A DNA stretch of 64,000 bases, from positions 26,797,606-26,861,605 of the forward strand of contig NC_044012.1 in the NCBI RefSeq assembly GCF_900496995.4. The letters are read 5' to 3'. The stretch comes from Aquila chrysaetos chrysaetos. Lineage: Eukaryota; Chordata; Aves; Accipitriformes; Accipitridae. Under the pieces are notes generated by a model that saw only the letters and a program-made list of their open reading frames with translations, made no database searches and was not told the origin of the DNA. Within the stretch, counting starts at the first letter, position 1; every line of letters starts with the position of its first letter. A program made the translations under genes and the position numbers. Below, one piece after another: positions 47,320 to 60,073 of this stretch.

Positions 47320-47900
47320 GAGCAAGAGAGTGAGGGGACTGTTACGTGCCTAAGCAAGCGCACAGCCCCAGTGGGGGGCGGGGGCTGTGAAAAGGCTGCA
47401 AAGGGTAGGTGAGGGCCAGAAACAGCTTTCAGTCTTGGCCAGTTCTCTGTGGTGGCAGTCGCTGGACGTTTTCAATTTTGGAGCTGGGATCTGACGAGAG
47501 TGAGGCAGTAGGCGAGAGAGATCCTTTGGATGCGGCAGAAGCTTGGAGCCCTTTGTGGTTGGGCCTGTGAAATGGCTGCCAAGGGAAGGTGATGGCCAGG
47601 AACAGCTTTCAGTCCTGGCATCTTCTGTGTGGTAACTGATGCTGACATCTGTCCTTTTGGGTCCTGAGCTCTAGCAAGGTTGAGCATTAGGTGTTAGAGC
47701 AATCTCAGTGTCCCAGAGTTAGTGGGGCTTGTCAGGGCTGCCAAGGGATGTTGAGAGCCAGCAACAGCTTTCCATACTTGCAATATCTCTGTGGTAGCAC
47801 TAGCTGACTTCTGTCCATTTTCTTGCTTGGGTCTGGCGAGGTATAGATTTAGGCAGTACAGTAACCGCAGAGTCCCCGTGTCAGTGTGACTTTGTACGAG
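47320..47900 (-). repeat. Tandem array of 178-bp satellite-like monomers (three units)
   Basis: The landmark (A)(G)NAACAGCTTTC recurs at 47418, 47598 and 47760, steps of 180 and 162 bases. Each unit carries, on the plus strand, GGCTGCCAAGGGA-type, GTGAGGGCCAGNAACAGCTT-type and CTGGACGTTTTCAATTTTGG-type phrases. Units are progressively more diverged to the right. Confidence 0.75.
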
Positions 47901-47929
47901 GCTGCCAAGAGTCACAAGTGATCCAACAG

Positions 47930-50900
47930 ATACACTTGTGGAATCTGCTCCACGCTACACACCCCCCTCTCTGCTTTCTTTTAACCCATCTTTTGCTACT
48001 GCTTCTACTGCTCCTGCTTTTGTCGCTTTTACTGGAAATCTAGCTGCAATGCAGCCAGTAGCGGGGGAAGCTAATGCTCCTCCTCTGGTATTGCTTGAAT
48101 TTACTAATCAATCCTGGAATCCAGGAGATTTAGCTGAGGGAGGGATGTAAAATGCCTAGGTTGAGGGAAGATGCAAATCGGTGTGCCCAATTTTTTTCAA
48201 ATATTTGCACTGCATATAAACCATCATGGGGGGATACTCAAATATTATTGAAGAAGTTATTTCAATCTGATGAAAGGGATAAAATAATTGAAGTTAATCA
48301 TTACTATTAACAATTAGGGAATAAAGGGGTGTGGGGAACTAGCAGAAGAGTCCCCAGCTTGTTTATTAGGAGGAGATCTCCTCCAAGCCCTGGATGTACA
48401 GTTACATCTACCACCCAGGGGTACTGATTTGATAATCGCGGGAGTATGCATAATATCTGAAGTTCAGGATCCTGACCTAGAGACACCAAAAACCCAGGAA
48501 GCAGTGCCCAGGGAGTTGTGGAGTAAATTGGGAACTGATGTGGGACTGTTGAAATTGGCACAACTGATACACATAAAAACAAACGGAGGAGTGCTCCCTG
48601 CTGTAAAGCAGTATCCTATTCCCCAGAAGCAGAGAAAAATATTCAAAAACAGATAGACCAGTACCTTGCCCAAGGAATTTTGAAACTGTGTGAATCCCTG
48701 TATAATACCCCAGTATTAGCAGGAAGAAAAAACAGACTAGATAAAGATGGGCTTCCTGAGTTTTGATTTGTTAAAGATTTGAGTGCAATTAACCAGTATG
48801 TTATCATCCCACACCCCATGGTGCCAGATCCCTCTATTCCACTCTTGTAAATAGCACTTTGGGCTAAGTGTTTTACTGTGATTGTTTTGACTGCAGCATT
48901 CTTTAGTATTCCCATAGATGAAGAAAGCCAACCCTTGTTTGCTTTCACTTGGAAGGGACAACAGTTGTTGTGGACTCGCCTTCCACAGGGGTTTACTGGC
49001 TCTCCCACCATATATTCCCGAATATTGAAAGAAAATTTAAAGGATATTGAATTACATGGTGGATCAGTTTTCGTATAATATGTAGATGATTTACTAATAG
49101 CTAGCAGAAATTATAACTGTTTAAAATATACTACACATTTATGTACTGCCTTAGCAACCAAGGGACATCACGCATCTCCATCCAAGCTCCAGCTGTGTCA
49201 AAAGCAAGTAAAATATCTGGGATTCATTTTGAAGGAAGGACAGCAAGTAATATATCCAGAAAGAGTAACAGCTATAATTGAAATTCCTTGGCCAGTTATG
49301 AAAAAACAGCTACAAGGTTTTCTAGGTGCAGTTGGGTTTTGCAGACCATGGATACCAGGATGAGGGGAACTAAACAAACCTCTGACAGAGGCAACAAAAC
49401 CGGAAGAAATAGAACCCATTACATGGGGGCCAGAATGGGAAGAAGCCTTTAGAGCTATAAAATAGGCCTTGGCTTTGGCTCCAGCTTTAGGACTTCCAGA
49501 CTACAAAATCCCTTTTGATCTGTATATATGTAAACGAAAAGGGGTGGCTGGTCTAGTGTTAACGCAGAAATTGGGGCCTCATCAAAGACCTGTGGTATAT
49601 TATTCTGTTCAACTGGATCTGATGGCAGCAGGAGCTCCAACATGCATTAGATCGGTGGCAGCAGCAGCTACAATAGTGGAAAAAAGCTGATCTTTAGTAT
49701 TAGGGTACGCAGTTATAATCTGTATGTGCCACATGAAGTTGAATTACTTCTCAAGCAATACACAACACAAGCATGAGAGACTGAAAGAGTTAATGTCTCA
49801 AACATTGTGGTGGGGCAAGTTCTGCATAACAGAGAAATCTGCATAATAACAAACCCTGCAGAGCAAGAACGCAGGTGGTAGCAACAGGGCACAGAGGGCG
49901 TTAAGGAGGGTACGCAAGTTCTAAGCGGGACAGCTCACCATATATGGCCGAAGGTCAAAGAACGGTCGTTCGTGCAGGGAGGGAGAAGTTACTCCCCAAA
50001 TAACCCCCAAGCCCACCGACCCATTTCCAGAAGGTTCTGGAAGCACAAACTGCGCATGACACCTAATTAGTGTAATGAGTTCGAGTGCCCGCCCAAAGGA
50101 GGGGCAAGGAAATTATAAAAGGGCACAAATTGAAGCCCCATGTGCACGTGCCCTCCAGAACTGGACCTCTAGGTTGGCTGGACCAACGCTGGACCCAGGA
50201 CTGGTGAAAACTTTCTCTTTTCTTTTTTCTCTCTCTGTCTCTCGCTCTTTCTTTTTTTCCTGTAATCCCTACACCTCATTCCTTATTTTACATAAACCAT
50301 TGACCAAGTCTGGGACTAGGAGTGGATCTAGCCACCCTAGGCTCCTCTCTGAGGAGGAGTCTAGAAAGCAAGGGGGTCTACTCTGAACCTCATAACTCAG
50401 CCTCTCCTTATTTTCTTCCCTGAACTGATCCCCAAATAAGCAAGGCTCGTAGTATATGTTTGATGACATATGGTTAGCATGTGTTACACATTTACTGCCA
50501 TAGTTTCATGCCAATTCTTGTTGTGAGCGAATAAAAGTTGAGTTTTGTTAGTTAAAGGATCCCTGGTGTCGTTTCACCTTAATCCTGACCTGGGAATCAG
50601 CAAACCTGAGTCGTCATCCTGAGAAATTGGGACATGACAACAAGCCTTGTCTCCCCAGTGTGCACATAAATACAGACTAACTCTTTTAAATGCAGGTAAT
50701 GTGACTCAAGAGAGGTGTAATACATTGAACCTGGCAACACTACTACCAATACCTGTAGAAGGAGAAAAGCATCACTGATGTGACATGGTAATCCAGACTA
50801 TTAGTAAGCCATGGTCAGATCTCACAGACCTCCCTTTATAAAACCCAGATCTTGTTTTGTTCACAGATGGATCATCCTACTATTTACATGGACAATGAAA

Positions 50901-52610
50901 GACTGGCTATGGCAATTGCAGACCAATGGCAGGTTGTAGATGCTGGATGACTTCCAGCAACAGTTAGTGTTCAAGAGGAAGAGTTAATTGTGTTAGCCGG
51001 AGCAGCTCGCCTTGGAAGCAGAAAGTGAGGAACCATCTATACAGATTTGAGGTATGTTTTTGGCATATGCCATGCACTAGGCATATTGTAGAAAGAACGG
51101 GGGTCTCTCACCTCCTCAGGAAAAGCTGTGGCTAACAGAATAGAAATTCGAGACCTATTGGGTGCAATTCAACTTCCCAAACAGATTGATGTGCTTCACC
51201 GTCCAGACCATACAAGGGACACTACTGTAATTAGCAAAGGGAATGCCTTAGCTGATGCAGCAGCAAAAGCTGCGGTTCATCAACCTGCAGTGAAGATTAT
51301 GGCAGTTGCTTCAGATAAGAGCTCATGGCCTATTGTCGACCATCCAGAAAAATTGTACCATCAGATGTGACAAATGAAGAAAAGGAATAGTAGTAAAAAT
51401 GGGAAGCAGTGGAAGATGAAGATGGAATATGGACAACAGGGGGAAAGCCTGTCCTACCAAAGAAATACCTGATGACTATAACTAGATGGTTCCATGATAA
51501 AGCTCATGGAGGAATGGAAGCAGTGGCTAATCAAGTACAGCAAGTGTGGGTGGCACCGGGCGTCTATGCAGCCACTATATGAATTATTAATACCTGTCCT
51601 ACCTTACCTGTCAGAAATTCTCAAATACAAAACCAGCGCCTGAATTGGGAAGTCGACCATGGGCTTTTTTCCCATCCAAAGATTGCAAGTAGATTATGCT
51701 GATATGCCTGCAGTATGCAAATATAAACATTTACTAGTGATAGGAGGCTAATTATCAGGATGGGTAGAGGCTTTCTCAACAAGAAAAGCAGACACTGGAG
51801 GAGTAATAAAAGCTGTCCCTAAAGAAATTATTCCTAGGTGTGAAGTACCAGAATCTATTGAATCAGATGGTCGCATTTCACTGCAGAAATAGCTAACTTT
51901 GTAAGAGTTTAGGGATACAAAAAAGATTGCACACTCCTTATCACCCTCAAGCATCCAGGCAAGTAGAAAGAATGAATCAAACTATTAAGGAGAGAATTGC
52001 TAAAATTTGCACACATACAGGGTTAAAATGGCCAGAAGCATTAAATTTAGCCTTATGGGACATTCAGAATCCCCCAAGGCAACCCTTAGGACTATTGCCC
52101 ACCGAGGGTCTTTTGGGGAGACATTTAGCTATACCAGGGACTTCTATCCCAGCCAAAACCAGCCTCTTGAATGGAGATGAGTGTTTAACATACTATGTTC
52201 TAAATTTACAAAAAAGTTTCAAAATTAAAAGGGATCCTGCTCAGTGGTACCAACCCACCCCTCCAGAGATACAGGCACATGATTTGTAGCCTGGGGAGAA
52301 AGTTTTAATAAAAGTATTTTTGCAATTGTATAAGAAGAACAAAACAGCAAACAAATCAAACCAATGAAAAGCAAGATGACCCCAGACCTTAATATTACTC
52401 TTGGTCCGAACGGTCGCATGAAGGGTGGGGAACTTAGATTGTAAGGGTATAATTGGTCAGGGATTTCTTTGTTTGGGGTCCCTCTTTAGAGGCACCCAGC
52501 TTGAGCTGTAGCACTATTAATAAAAGAACTTTATAGAAGAATCTCTTTTTTGGCTCACTGATTCAGCAGAAAGCTAGAGTTGAACCCTGGTGACTGGCAT
52601 ATAAAATTTC
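47930..52610 (+). mobile_element. Endogenous retrovirus remnant, class I-like, gag end to pol end
   Basis: Plus-strand fossil. About 47940-48330 is gag/protease-like. Reverse transcriptase is recognisable at 48470-49700 (VLPAVKQYPIPQ, LFAFTWKGQQLLWTRLPQGF, the YVDDLLIAS region near 49080, VKYLGFIL, FLGAVGFCRPWIPG), then RNase H (DLVLFTDGSSYYLHGQ near 50850) and integrase (HTPYHPQASRQVERMNQT at 51928). The style is gammaretrovirus-like (class I). A separate LTR is inserted within pol at 49774-50642. 52300-52610 looks like the 3' end with an AATAAA. Many breaks; old. Confidence 0.75.
49774..50642 (+). mobile_element. Solo LTR of ERV family D nested in the class I pol
   Basis: Begins TGAGAGACTGAAAGAG and ends GACATGACAACA, about 869 bp, with pol sequence resuming immediately. 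Flanks are AGCA (49770-49773) and AGCC (50643-50646), a probable 4-base target duplication with one change, as expected for a gamma-type element. A GTGAGCGAATAAAAG polyadenylation region is visible. The related LTR fragment at 43890-44366 shows it belongs to the tRNA-Ser-primed family. Confidence 0.65.
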
Positions 52611-52614
52611 CATA

Positions 52615-52995
52615 ACGCAATGGAAGGTAAGAACCAGCAACAGCTTTCTTCCTGGCCGCTTCTTTGTGGGAACCTATGCTGACAGCTGTTCTTTTGGTTC
52701 CTGGGCTCTAGAAAGATTGAGTATCAGGTGTCAGAACAATTGCAGTCAGCAGTCAGTGCTGTTGGGGCTGTGTAGGGCCTGCCAAGGGAAGGTGAGGGCC
52801 AGCAACAGCTTTCAGTCCTGGCACCTTCCCTGTGGGAGCAGTTGCTGGACGTTTTCAGCTTTGGAGCTGGGCTCTGGGTAGAGCAAGAGAGAGTCCAAGG
52901 ACCATTAGGTGGCTAGGCAAGTGCACAGCCTCATTGTTGGTGGGTCTGTGAAAGGGCTGCCAAGGGAAGGTGAGGGCCAGCAACAGCTTTCTCCA
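52615..52995 (-). repeat. Tandem 178-bp satellite-like monomers (two to three units)
   Basis: AGCAACAGCT occurs at 52636, 52801 and 52979, steps of 165 and 178 bases. Minus orientation. The array ends abruptly within the third unit at about 52992. Confidence 0.8.
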
Positions 52996-53527
52996 CATCC
53001 CTGCCTGCTCAGTCTTGTACATTTGCCCTAAGTTCCCTCACCGGTCTGGAATTTCTCCAATGACACACTTACTTTTATCGGTCTATTGCGATGTGAAAGG
53101 TATCCAACAAAGAGAAAAACACTCATCCTATTCTCAATATTTAGTGGGGGAAAACAGCAAAATTGATAATCCAAACAACATTGCTAAACGTGGTAATACA
53201 GAGATTTTTTTTTTTTCTCTTATCTGTTACTTGTGGCGATCTTAGCTGTGCTTGTAACACAGCAAGACAGAAAACTGTGAATATATATGATTGAAGAGAA
53301 CTCTTAAATTTCACTTAGTAAAAAATGGATACCTGAACTTTAGGAATTGATATGTATTCTTTTGCTGGAAAGAATCGGAATGCTTGCCATGAAAGGCAAA
53401 GCCACAGAAGATTAAGTGCCACAAAAAAGCACATATTTTACATGCATGTAGCTAAAAATGCAGTTTACCTAAAACAGCAATTAAGGCAATCTTTATATAA
53501 TGATGGAACTTCACAGTAATTATTCAC
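52996..53527. other. Spacer, nothing firmly recognised
   Basis: AT-rich DNA between the satellite array and the last NUP210L-like exon. A plus-strand frame at about 53020-53210 has no recognised family. The missing 3' exons of NUP210L were looked for here and not found. Confidence 0.4.
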
Positions 53528-53859
53528 CTTGTAGATTGACTCTTGTATATGGACTTTTATGACTGCTGCACCAGTTGTGACTCCGACACCAGAATCCCAT
53601 CTCCTTGTTTTTCTGCTCTTTCCAGCTCAACAATGTAGTCTGGGGGAGAATAGTCGGCTTGTGAGTATTTTAAAATCCGGATAAAACTAAAGTAATTTTT
53701 TGCTAGGTAGACAAAAATCTCCATCATCACTTCAGATTCAATACAGACAATGCAGATGGAGAAGCATCCCATGACTACACTGATCAAGAAGAAATAATAA
53801 GCATAGACTTATTGAAAAAACAGGTTGAAAATATCTCTGTGGGTCTCTAGCCCAATCCC

Positions 53860-54260
53860 CAGCTCAAAGCAGGGCCAACTTCAAACTTGGGTCAGAATCC
53901 CTGGGATCTTGTCCAGCTGAGTTTTGAAAACTTCCAAGGATGAAGCTCCAGTGGTTCCCTCAACTTCAGCGTAAATTATTTTTGGCCTACTCTCCATTTT
54001 AAAATTCCCTTGCTGCAACTTGTCACCACCACCTCTTGTCATTTCACTGTGCACCCCCAAGAGGAGTGTAATTTCACCTTCTCTACTACCCAGTGCAATT
54101 AGAAACCCCTTTCCCTTCTCCCAGGCTAAACAAACCCAATGCCCTGAGCCTCTCCTAATACGTCCTGTGCTCCAGACACTTTTTTGTGGCTCTCTGCCAG
54201 ACTCTCTCCAGTTTCCTAATCTCTTTCTTGTATTCAAGGACCCAAAATATGTACTTTCTT
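53860..54260 (-). mobile_element. CR1-like LINE 3' fragment
   Basis: Minus strand encodes a degraded CR1 ORF2 tail (ALGSREGEITLLLGVHSEMT, GTTGASSLEVFKTQLDKIPG). It lies where further NUP210L exons would be expected. Confidence 0.55.
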
Positions 54261-54599
54261 CTGACCAGATTTGATGATCCCTGTCTCAAAACTATCATGC
54301 TCCATGATAACAAAACAGGCTACTACAAACTATTTTAAACCCTGCAATACTTACTAACATTCAAACCAAAAGCATTCTCTCAGCAGACCGCTCCATTATG
54401 ATTATTTGTCTGACTCCAAAGACTTCTTGAGAAGTCACTTCCAACACTGCAATGCCTGTGATGGCTCCAGCTCTCAGGAGACCTTGATCGTGTTCCTCAA
54501 GGACAGAAGAGTTGGGGTAACACTGCAAGACTTGAAAGCTCACAGATGCAGCCCCTTCCCTTAGTGAAGAACAAAATGAGAGGTCTGTTAGACTTTGAT

Positions 54600-55206
54600 A
54601 GTCTGGCAGTTTGTTTCACTCAAAGTGGCAGCCACTAGGGCGATAAGAAACATCAGCAGCTAATGCTTTTTTCCCTGACAATCAACCATATATTCAGGAT
54701 ACTGCTCCTGAAGTTCTTCTAGTTCAAAATCACACTGAACTACAACCTCACACATTCAATGGTAGCAGGGGATCAGGGTATGGCATTAAGTCTATGCCTT
54801 CAGCCTCACATCAACAGTCTGAGCACCATGAAGGCACATTTTCTTGAATGGATTTGTTAAACTGCATGTAACGGGCAGATGCAGTGCCGCTCAGCAGTCA
54901 CTCCAATACACATTTGCAGGCCATGGAGTGACCCAGATTCCCCAGAAATGCACAGTGTAAACCTACCAGACAAAAAGAATTATATAAGCAGACACTGTCT
55001 TAAGACCTACATATATGCAAGAGATCTGCTTTTGTAGGTCTAGAGGAGTTAATTTTCTCAGATTAATCATGTTGCTCTGTCTGTCAATGCTCAGTGGTTA
55101 AAGTTGCACCAGTACAGAGCTATGCCTTTAAAATTTGACTACCATTTTCTGCTCCATGTTGAACTACACTTAATACAGCCTTTTTAGACAGAAATTTGAA
55201 ATTGAG
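54600..55206. other. NUP210L intron, nothing recognised
   Basis: AT-rich intronic sequence between the exon near 54559 and the LTR at 55207; no repeat body or RNA gene seen. Confidence 0.5.
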
Positions 55207-56439
55207 TGTTGCACTAAAGGGTAAAGAAGTTTGGCAGAAAATAAAACCCCTTGCATTCCGGCATGTCCTCAGATACCAGAGGGGCTGGGGGTGGCTAGGC
55301 TTAGATTCTGAGCGATGCTCAATTCAGCACTGTAAGTCCAGTCACGTTCAATATATATTGAACTATCACCATTGTGGATGCACAAATAGCATAACGTACT
55401 TTCAATCTAGTCGCATTCAATGAACTATCATGGCCAGACTTAAGAAGTTTGGTTGCGTTCAAGAAACTATCATGGCTATATTTTAATGAACAGTACAGTT
55501 TATTAAAGCAACAGGAATACAGGTTCTTTTGGATTTCCGGTGATAAATACACTGTCTGCAAAGCATGTTCACATAACAAGAATACGAATAATACAGCCGA
55601 CTACAAAAATGTTAAATTATGGAAAAACTCTATAGAGATTTCTAAGTTTCCTGGGGAAGCACTCGGTATAACCGAGGGTTCAAATCTTACCCAACAAGCA
55701 TCCCTTTGAGGGGGGAAGAGAAGTTCAGCCCATCGACTGATCCCAGAAGTCAGCAATGTCCTCCTGACTTGTCTATGATGGTATCTTCCCCAACATTCCT
55801 CCTCTCTTAAGCCATTTTATACTATTTTTCTTAGTTTTAGGTGGAGCTTGAGTGACTCTAGTCATACATACCTTTATTATGATTGGTAGAAAATCTCCTC
55901 ACGTTACTTTTAAAGGTATATGCTAGAGAAAATTCAGAGCGCATGCTCAGTGAGGGGTGGTCACACCTTGAAGGCAGGTAACTTTTGGGATGGAGGTGTG
56001 TTTTGGTATTATAATGAGCAAAGTTCACCCAGAGGACATGATTTTGCACATCACTACTCCAGAACTGGGCACTTATGATATAAATGGGAAGTAAGGCAAT
56101 AGTGTTGACAGAACCCCATTGTTTCACCTTCTTGCTTCAGTCAATTCAATGCAGGGACCTTCCATTCTTGTTCCAGTAGTTCCAGTTCCCCATCCCTGTG
56201 GTGATATCACAGAGCCTGGCTGTGGTGCTTCCACTCCGCTCCATCCTCTGTGTTGTTTCTCAGACTCAGCATACCAAGCTCCCCTCTGGTGTTGCTGACA
56301 TCTAAGGTTGCAGGTTATGTTGCTTAGGGAATTATTATGGAACAGATTTCATGTATATTCACCACATTCCACCCTGGAGGTTTACTTTCCCTTAAGAGGG
56401 GGACATATCAATTAAGTCACCTCCAGCAATCATACCACA
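55207..56439 (-). mobile_element. Solo LTR, avian ERV family C, minus orientation (NUP210L intron)
   Basis: Inverted, nearly identical copy of the LTR at 42226-43407: minus strand begins TGTGGTATGATTGCTGG and ends TTTAGTGCAACA. No primer site or internal sequence follows, so it is a solo LTR. Flanks are TTGAG (55202-55206) and CTGAG (56440-56444), an imperfect 5-base or perfect 4-base (TGAG) duplication. It sits between two NUP210L exons on the same strand as the gene. It is about 50 bp longer than its partner through a short internal difference near 56090-56150. Confidence 0.75.
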
Positions 56440-57889
56440 CTGAGTGTGCCTCAAATTCTGTCATGTAGCAGGAAGTCCACTGAATATGCTGAATATGGGA
56501 AAAACAAGTTGACAGACAGCTTCATGCACTAACAGGAGAGAAACACATCATAAACTGTCTCTACATTCTGGGTTTTCCTTTCTCTGTCTACCTGTTTGTG
56601 TACAGCTTGAGTTGAGAATTTGTGGACATCAAAACTTGTTCAGTGGAAAACACAGGAGAGAGTAGTAGCAGCTCATCAAATACCTACAGGCAGAACAAGA
56701 AGAAATTACTGAATAGAAAATTTTTTTTAAAATCTGGATTAATGACAGCTGTAAGTCAGGAGTGAAATAAAACCTGTTATTGATCAACATAAAAACCAGA
56801 TGTGAACAAAAGGAGGTGTAAACCTCTTTACGCAGTCATGCCCAACACGTACACCTGGAAGGAAGCTTTTTGGATGCACCTGTCCAGGCATACTGCCTGC
56901 AAGTTTCTTCCACTCAAAATACACCTACCTCACTAACAAGCATGACCCGGCACTTACCAGGATTTGCACTTCATCCAATAGTTCAGTACAGTTTCCTTCA
57001 AACTGTCCAGCAGATGCGTTCAGACACTGTCATGTTACCTTAATACTGGTTCTACCTGCTGCTTTTGTATACACCACCATAGTGACATTATTCTTTGATG
57101 GGAGCTGAACAGAAACCTGTTAGAGATACAGCACAGCTGTCACTACAGATCAACCAGTCCTGCATTAAGTGGCTAGTTTTAGTAAGGGGATAAAGTGCCA
57201 TGTGTACAAACAGAAAAATCCCCTTTTTCTTGCATTCTGTTCCAAACAATGAGATCTTCTAGCACAGATGTAATTTCATCTGTTCAGACTTTGATGCTTT
57301 CCATACAGCATACAGAAGTTTCTAATGGCACACAGTTTCAAGCATCTCCATCTGGGTCATACATATAGTAGGTAAAGAAAATTACAGCAATATCATTACA
57401 GAGTCAAAAGTTTTATGCAAAATCTTCTGTGAAGGCTTGAATGTTTTGAAGAAGATTAGAGAAAAGATGGAAAGAGCATGAGATGCTCTAACTTCATATA
57501 CTAACTACAACCGACTGAGAAGGTAGCACTTGAGCCATACAGTCTTCAGGGCTCATCTGCTCAGTTAGGAATCCTAAATGCTGCTTGCCCCATCTCCTGA
57601 TGCTTTTAGCCACAGCACTGGGTCTCAAACCCATCCTTGGTGGTTTGCTCCATACCTCCAAGCATCAAAGAATGTCTACAACATCTCTTTTGCTCACTGA
57701 CCACTGGAGTATCAGTTCAGGGTTAGCATTACCAAAGGAAAACAGAGTCAGCATGCTGTTCAGCTCCACCATGGAGACCATCATCTGCAAAGGAAGAATA
57801 TTGTCGCCATAGAAACTGGAAGTCACCTTATGTTTCCTGTATTCTCGGCTTCTCACCTTGACCCTGTAAGAAGAGCAGAAAAATCACGA

Positions 57890-59340
57890 GAATCATAGAA
57901 TCGTTTAGATTGGCAAAGACCTTTAAGATCACTGAGTCCAATCATTAACCTAGCATGGCCAAGTCCACCACTAAACCATGTCCCTAAGTGCGACATCTGC
58001 ATGTATTTTAAACACCTTCAGGGATGATGACTCAACCACTTCCCTTGGTAGCCTGTTCCAATGGTTGGCAACCCTTTTGGTAAAGAAATTTTTCCTAAAA
58101 TCCAACCTAAACATCCCCCAGTGCAACTTGAGGCTGTTTCTTCGTGTCCTATCGCTTCTTACTTGGGAAAAGAGACTGACACCCACCTCGCTACAACCTC
58201 TGTTCAGATAGTTGTAAAGAGCAATAAGATCTCCCCTGAGCCTTCTTTTCTCCAGACTAAACAACCCTAGTTCCCTCAGCTGCTCCTCATAAGACTTCTT
58301 CTCTAGACCCTTCACCAGCTTCATTGCTCTTCTTTGGATGCACTCCAGCACCTCATTGTCTTTCTTGTAGTGAGGGGCTCAAAACTAAACACAGTATTCG
58401 AGGTGCGGCCTCACCAGTAATGAGTACACGGGGACGATCACTTCCCTAGTCCTGCTGGCCACATGATTTCTGATACAAGCCAGGATGCTATCGGCCTGCT
58501 TGGCCACCTGGGCACACTGCTGACTCACATTCAGCCAGCTGTCAACCAACACCCCTAGGTCTTTTTCTTCTGGGCAACTTTTCAGCCACTCTTCCCCAAG
58601 CCTGTAGCACTGCATGGAGTTGCTGTGACCCAAGTGCAGGACCCGGCACTCAGCCTTGCTGAATCTCATACAATTGGCCTCATCGATCCAGCCTGTCTAG
58701 ATCCCTCTGTGGATCCTTCCTACCCTCCAGCAGATCAACACTCCTGCCCACCTTGGTGTCCTCTGCAAACTTACTGAGGGTGCACTTGATCCCCTTGTCC
58801 AGATCATTGATAAAGATATTAAACAGAACTGGCCCCAGTACTGAGCCCTGAGGAACACCACTTGTGACCGGCTGCCAACTGGAGTTAACTCCATTCACCA
58901 CCACTCTTTGGGCCCAGCCATCCAGCCAGTTTTTTACCCAGCGAAGAGTACGCCTGTCCAAGCCATTAGCTGGCCTTTCCCTCATCCACTAAATGGGTCA
59001 CCTTGTCACAGAAGGAGATCAGGTTAGTCAAGCAGGACCTGCCATTCATAAACCCACGCTGACTGGGCCTGATCACCTGGTTGTCCTGTACGTGCCACGT
59101 GATGGCACTCAAGATGATCTGCTCCACAACCTTTCTCAGCACCAAGGTGAGACTGATAGGCCCATAGTTCCCCAGATCGCCCTTCCAGCCCTTCTTGTAG
59201 ATGGGCGTCACATTTGCTAACCTCCAGTCAGCTGGGACCTGCCCAGTTAGCCAGGACTGCTGATAACTGATGGGAAGTGGCTTGGTGAGTGCTTCCACCA
59301 CCTCCCTCAATACCCTTGGATGGATCCCATTCGGCCCCAA
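57890..59340 (-). mobile_element. CR1 LINE, 5'-truncated, with complete 3' end (NUP210L intron)
   Basis: Starts at the CR1 tail (plus strand AATCATAGAATCG) and reads on the minus strand through the C-terminal ORF2 end ([40 protein letters not shown]) up to PNGIHPRVLREVVEALT at 59340. Compared with the plus-strand copy at 38.3-39.4 kb it shares the FAED change, the frame break after LDRLDR and the two stops after LEYCV. It lacks about 84 bases containing reverse-transcriptase block A (junction near 58977). Dead element, same young subfamily. Confidence 0.92.
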
Positions 59341-60073
59341 ATTAGGTCACATTATACGCCGTTAGAAACTGAAAGCAAATGCTTAAAAATTGGGAGTCAA
59401 AGGGAAATGATAATACACGCATCGTAAACTTATTACCAGTAGTATATTCTGTGTGGTCCTTTAAAATACAAAACAAACCCTCTTCTCCCTCGATTAGATG
59501 ACTAACTTCAGTGAAAAGATCCTATCCTCTTCCCACCATGAATCAATTCCCAAAGCACGTGACAGCACTCCAAATGTCTACAAAGGCATTTCAGAAAGCG
59601 CTGTGCATTTGTGAGCTAAAACACAACTGAGGTCAGTACCGCTACTCCAGGCATTTGTGTTTTCGCAGTTCTAGGTTCCTCCTCACTATACCCCATGGTA
59701 CTTCTCTGCTGCCCTCCCCTGCACGCTTGCACACAGTCATTTCCCAGACCCTAACTGCAGTTAAGTGCAGAGCTCTAGCCCATTACAACACTTGAATTCC
59801 TTGCATCAGGTAAACAGGACTAAAGCAGCCAGCCTGAGCAGCTGGACAAGGCTGTTGCTTCTGTTTCATAAGCTAGTAGTAGTACTCACTTTAGCATGCT
59901 AGAATTACTGAATCAGAGAACCGAAGAAGTTCTTTTTAGTAATTGCATCACTCAAGTGAACACATACGTCAGGGTTTAAACCCACAGTAAGTTATTCACA
60001 GAAGCCTATTAGGGTAAGAATCCTCCTTGACTTCTGGCCAACAGAAGTTTTCAGCATCAGCTACAATACCTAC
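59341..60073. other. NUP210L intron, nothing recognised
   Basis: Intronic sequence between the CR1 insertion and the exon at 60074; no further repeat or exon recognised. Confidence 0.5.

Noticed and set aside
42226-56439. A single large inverted duplication spanning both family C LTRs and both CR1 copies
   Set aside because: The intervals between LTR and CR1 differ in length and content (retroviral debris on one side, NUP210L exons on the other), so only the elements themselves match.
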